Shown: piece by piece, positions 6,533 to 8,105 of the stretch
How positions within the stretch are numbered: position 1 is the stretch's first letter
Layout: every line of letters begins with the position of its first letter
Origin: JAKFDK01 sp036676195
GTDB taxonomy: Bacteria > Bacillota > Sulfobacillia > Symbiobacteriales > ZC4RG38
Direction: 5' to 3'
DNA: 8,105 bases
Assembly (NCBI GenBank): GCA_036676195.1
Contig: JAKFDK010000119.1
Coordinates: 1-8,105 of the forward strand
Notes under the pieces: generated by a model
Seen by the model: the letters and a program-made list of their open reading frames with translations, nothing else
What the model was told of the DNA's origin: nothing
Database searches by the model: none
Program-made: the position numbers and the translations under genes

Positions 6533-6676
6533 GGGCGTTGGCGCCCATCGGCTACCGTAGGTGAACCATTGCCAGTACCTGCTTCTGACTTTCTGCCGCA
6601 GAGAAACCAGCCGCGTACAGGTCCGCTACACGGGCAGCGAGGTTGCTGTTGGCAGGAAAAACAGGGAGGGGTATGT
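6533..6676 (+). other. Intergenic region with short hairpin
   Basis: This 144-nt gap lies between the last immunity copy and the SseB-like gene. It begins with a small perfect hairpin, GGGCG-TTGG-CGCCC (6533-6546), directly after the stop codon. No T-run follows, so termination is doubtful. A TTG at 6569 with a modest AGGTGA upstream could extend the next gene by 36 residues, but that extension looks unlike coding sequence. I see no convincing promoter. Confidence 0.4.
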
Positions 6677-7780
6677 GTGACAGGTGTGCAGCAGTGGTTG
6701 GCCGAGGCCAGGGTTGGAAAGCTGACGGCGGCGGAGCTGTTTCCGCGGTTGCCGCAGGCGATGCCTCAGATCGTGGTGGCCTGTCATTCGGATGAGCCGG
6801 CCGGCTCGCTCAAGCTGTCTCTGTTCCTGGAACTGGGCGGTGCGAAGGCGCCGGTGCTGTTCACTGATCCCGACACCGCTCGGGCCTTTGCAAAGGACAG
6901 CCCCTGTCAGCAAACCGATGGGTGCGCCGCGCTCCGGAATATCATCCGGGCCGGCTATACGGCGGCGATTCTGAACCCTGGCCTTGACCAACTGGTACTG
7001 GACCGGCGTCACCTGCTGCTGCTTTTCCGGGAATACGCCCTGGCCGAACTGCTACGGATGGGCGGTGCCTGGGTGCCGACCCTTGACGGCAGTCTGCTGG
7101 TGGTGCAAATCAAGCCGGGGGTATGCACGGTCCCGGTTTTCCTGTCAGAAGTGGATGCTCAACCAACGTGCAGCCAGCATGAAGGAACGGCGGCATTTCA
7201 CCCGTGGCCGCAAATCCGCAGCCGGTGCCAGGAAGCCAGTGCGGAAGGTCCACTCCTGCAGTATGGATTGCCGGAGCAGATCGGCCTGCTGCGCCGCCAT
7301 CTGGCCGACCTCTGCGGAGACAGCCGCCCGGACCCGCTGGACAAGCTCGAAAAAGTCATCGCTGAAAGCAGGGGCATCGCCAACGCCCTGGAGGTGTGCC
7401 AGGCCCTGGCGAACCTGGAATCCATCTGGACGTTGCGGGACGAAGAAGGGTCGATGGTCGGCGTGGGATCATACCTGAACCTGTTCACATCAGCCGGGCA
7501 TGCAGAGGCATTCATTGCTGAGGCCAGGCGCAAGACCCCCGACCTGGCTCCCATGTTCCCCCGGCTCATGCCGGCCAGGCCGCTGTTCCAGTTCCTTGCT
7601 GCCCAAAAGCCGTCTGTCGCCATCAACCAGGGGAGTGGGCCATCCTGGATCGGACCTGGTGATACGCTCCCACGTGTCGCGGCGATGATGCGCACCACGG
7701 CGGCGCAGGAGGCGGCACCGGCGCAGGCAGCCGGTACAGCCCGTAAATCCTGGTGGCAGCGGCTGTTCAGTCGCAAGTAA
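6677..7780 (+). CDS. SseB-like repeat protein
   Basis: This is a 367-residue soluble protein. The GTG at 6677 is chosen because GGGAGGGG (6664-6671) lies 5 nt upstream; TTG 6569 is a weaker upstream alternative. Residues about 28-117 resemble an SseB N-terminal-like domain (strand LSLFLELG, then PVLFTDPDTARAFAKD). A second partial copy appears at about 126-160 (AWVPTLDGSLLVV...VPVFLSEVDA). A third is at about 245-325 (SIWTLRDEEG...YLNLFTSAGHAEAFIAEA). The C-terminus is an Ala-rich linker ending in KSWWQRLFSRK, a basic aromatic tail that may bind membrane or a partner. SseB-type domains are named after a type III secretion protein but are widespread in Gram-positive bacteria and are sometimes found near secretion or toxin genes. 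Here it may be an accessory or adaptor protein for the toxin system. The domain call is moderate and the role is inferred. Confidence 0.75.
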   Translation: MTGVQQWLAEARVGKLTAAELFPRLPQAMPQIVVACHSDEPAGSLKLSLFLELGGAKAPVLFTDPDTARAFAKDSPCQQTDGCAALRNIIRAGYTAAILNPGLDQLVLDRRHLLLLFREYALAELLRMGGAWVPTLDGSLLVVQIKPGVCTVPVFLSEVDAQPTCSQHEGTAAFHPWPQIRSRCQEASAEGPLLQYGLPEQIGLLRRHLADLCGDSRPDPLDKLEKVIAESRGIANALEVCQALANLESIWTLRDEEGSMVGVGSYLNLFTSAGHAEAFIAEARRKTPDLAPMFPRLMPARPLFQFLAAQKPSVAINQGSGPSWIGPGDTLPRVAAMMRTTAAQEAAPAQAAGTARKSWWQRLFSRK

Positions 7781-7799
7781 TCCGAGGAGGAAAGCCCAC

Positions 7800-7946
7800 A
7801 TGCAGGTCCAACCGGCGGCAGGCAGGCACAGCCCCGCACGCATTCATACAGATAGCAGCCTGAACGGCCTGGGGCAGAACGCTCCGGGCCGTTTGTATGT
7901 TTCCTTCGCCTGCCCGAGTTCCGGCTGGGCGAACAGGAACAGGTAG
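7800..7946 (+). CDS. Short RBS-led ORF, possible leader peptide or gene remnant
   Basis: A 48-codon ORF starts at ATG 7800 behind a strong GAGGAGG (7784-7790, 9-nt spacer), 19 nt after the SseB-like stop. The peptide (MQVQPAAGRHSPAR at the start) shows no recognisable domain, signal peptide or membrane segment. A strong intrinsic terminator lies inside its coding region, so most transcripts would end before its stop. It may be a leader peptide, the 5' remnant of a deleted gene, or a chance ORF after a fossil RBS. Translation is plausible; a function is not supported. Confidence 0.3.
   Translation: MQVQPAAGRHSPARIHTDSSLNGLGQNAPGRLYVSFACPSSGWANRNR
7863..7906 (+). terminator. Intrinsic terminator of the toxin-immunity-SseB operon
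   Basis: AACGGCCTGGGGC (7863-7875) pairs with GCTCCGGGCCGTT (7881-7893) around an AGAAC loop. This gives 13 pairs, two of them wobble. It is followed by an imperfect T-rich tail, TGTATGTTTCCTT. It is the strongest stem-loop in the window and sits where the operon should end, before the next secreted-protein gene. Confidence 0.75.
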
Positions 7947-7977
7947 GGGTACTACCGCGGCGAGGAGGGGGAGAGCG

Positions 7978-8105
7978 GTGAACCGCAGACTCCGGCCAGT
8001 GGCACTGGCCATCCTGGTGACCTTTGTGTTTGGACTGGCCCATTCCCCCGCCCGGGTGCTGGCCGGGGACAGCCCGGCCAGGGCGGCGTTCCCGGTCCAG
8101 GCAGC
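7978..8105 (+). CDS. N-terminus of a secreted protein (3' end beyond the window)
   Basis: The GTG start at 7978 has GGAGGGGG (7964-7971) 6 nt upstream. The 42 complete codons encode a clear signal peptide: basic MNRRLRP, a hydrophobic core VALAILVTFVFGLA, and a likely cleavage site after ARVLA, then an Ala/Pro-rich start of the mature protein. A small hairpin, GGTAG-GGGTA-CTACC (7942-7956), lies just before the SD. The ARVLAG-x-x-PA-x-A stretch resembles residues 30-41 of the toxin-carrier signal region in both protein and DNA. The gene may therefore encode another carrier or its surface partner, but too little is present to name it. Confidence 0.75.
   Translation, partial: MNRRLRPVALAILVTFVFGLAHSPARVLAGDSPARAAFPVQA

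Noticed and set aside
7198..8043. Minus-strand ORF (281 codons) opposite the SseB-like gene and next gene
   Set aside because: It overlaps an SseB-like gene, a terminator and a signal-peptide start on the plus strand; it has no domain of its own.

Overview
The window is about 8.1 kb of high-GC bacterial DNA with every convincing gene on the + strand. GTG and TTG starts are common and each sits behind a strong purine-rich Shine-Dalgarno sequence of the GGAGG/GGGGG type. Together with the signal-peptide style and the PKD and SseB-like proteins, this suggests a high-GC member of the Bacillota (Symbiobacterium- or Desulfotomaculum-like). That placement is inference; no taxonomic marker gene is present.

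Layout: (1) positions 1-1308, the 3' end of a probable cell-surface or secreted protein with two PKD domains, a third beta-sandwich-like region and a His/Cys-rich tail. (2) 1333-5106, a 1257-residue exported protein with a signal peptide, a transglutaminase-like fold that lacks its catalytic cysteine, a long carrier region, hydrophobic segments and a C-terminal domain of about 155 residues whose base composition differs from the rest. This is the architecture of a polymorphic toxin: conserved carrier plus exchangeable C-terminal toxin. (3) 5122-6532, three tandem paralogous small genes with no signal peptide, the first only 15 nt after the toxin stop. They are the natural candidates for immunity proteins. 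The first two arose by duplication of a unit of about 497 bp consisting of gene plus structured spacer. (4) 6677-7780, a 367-residue protein with SseB-like segments. (5) A short ribosome-binding-site-led ORF that runs through an intrinsic terminator (7863-7906). (6) 7978 to the end, the start of another secreted protein whose signal-peptide region resembles that of the toxin carrier.

The genes can be read as one effector operon: surface partner, exported carrier-toxin, cytoplasmic immunity array, SseB-like accessory protein, terminator. The same kind of locus may begin again at the right edge. The putative toxin domain and its immunity family are not ones I recognise; this pair is the most likely undescribed system in the window. 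All functional statements about toxicity and immunity come from architecture and context, not from recognised catalytic motifs.
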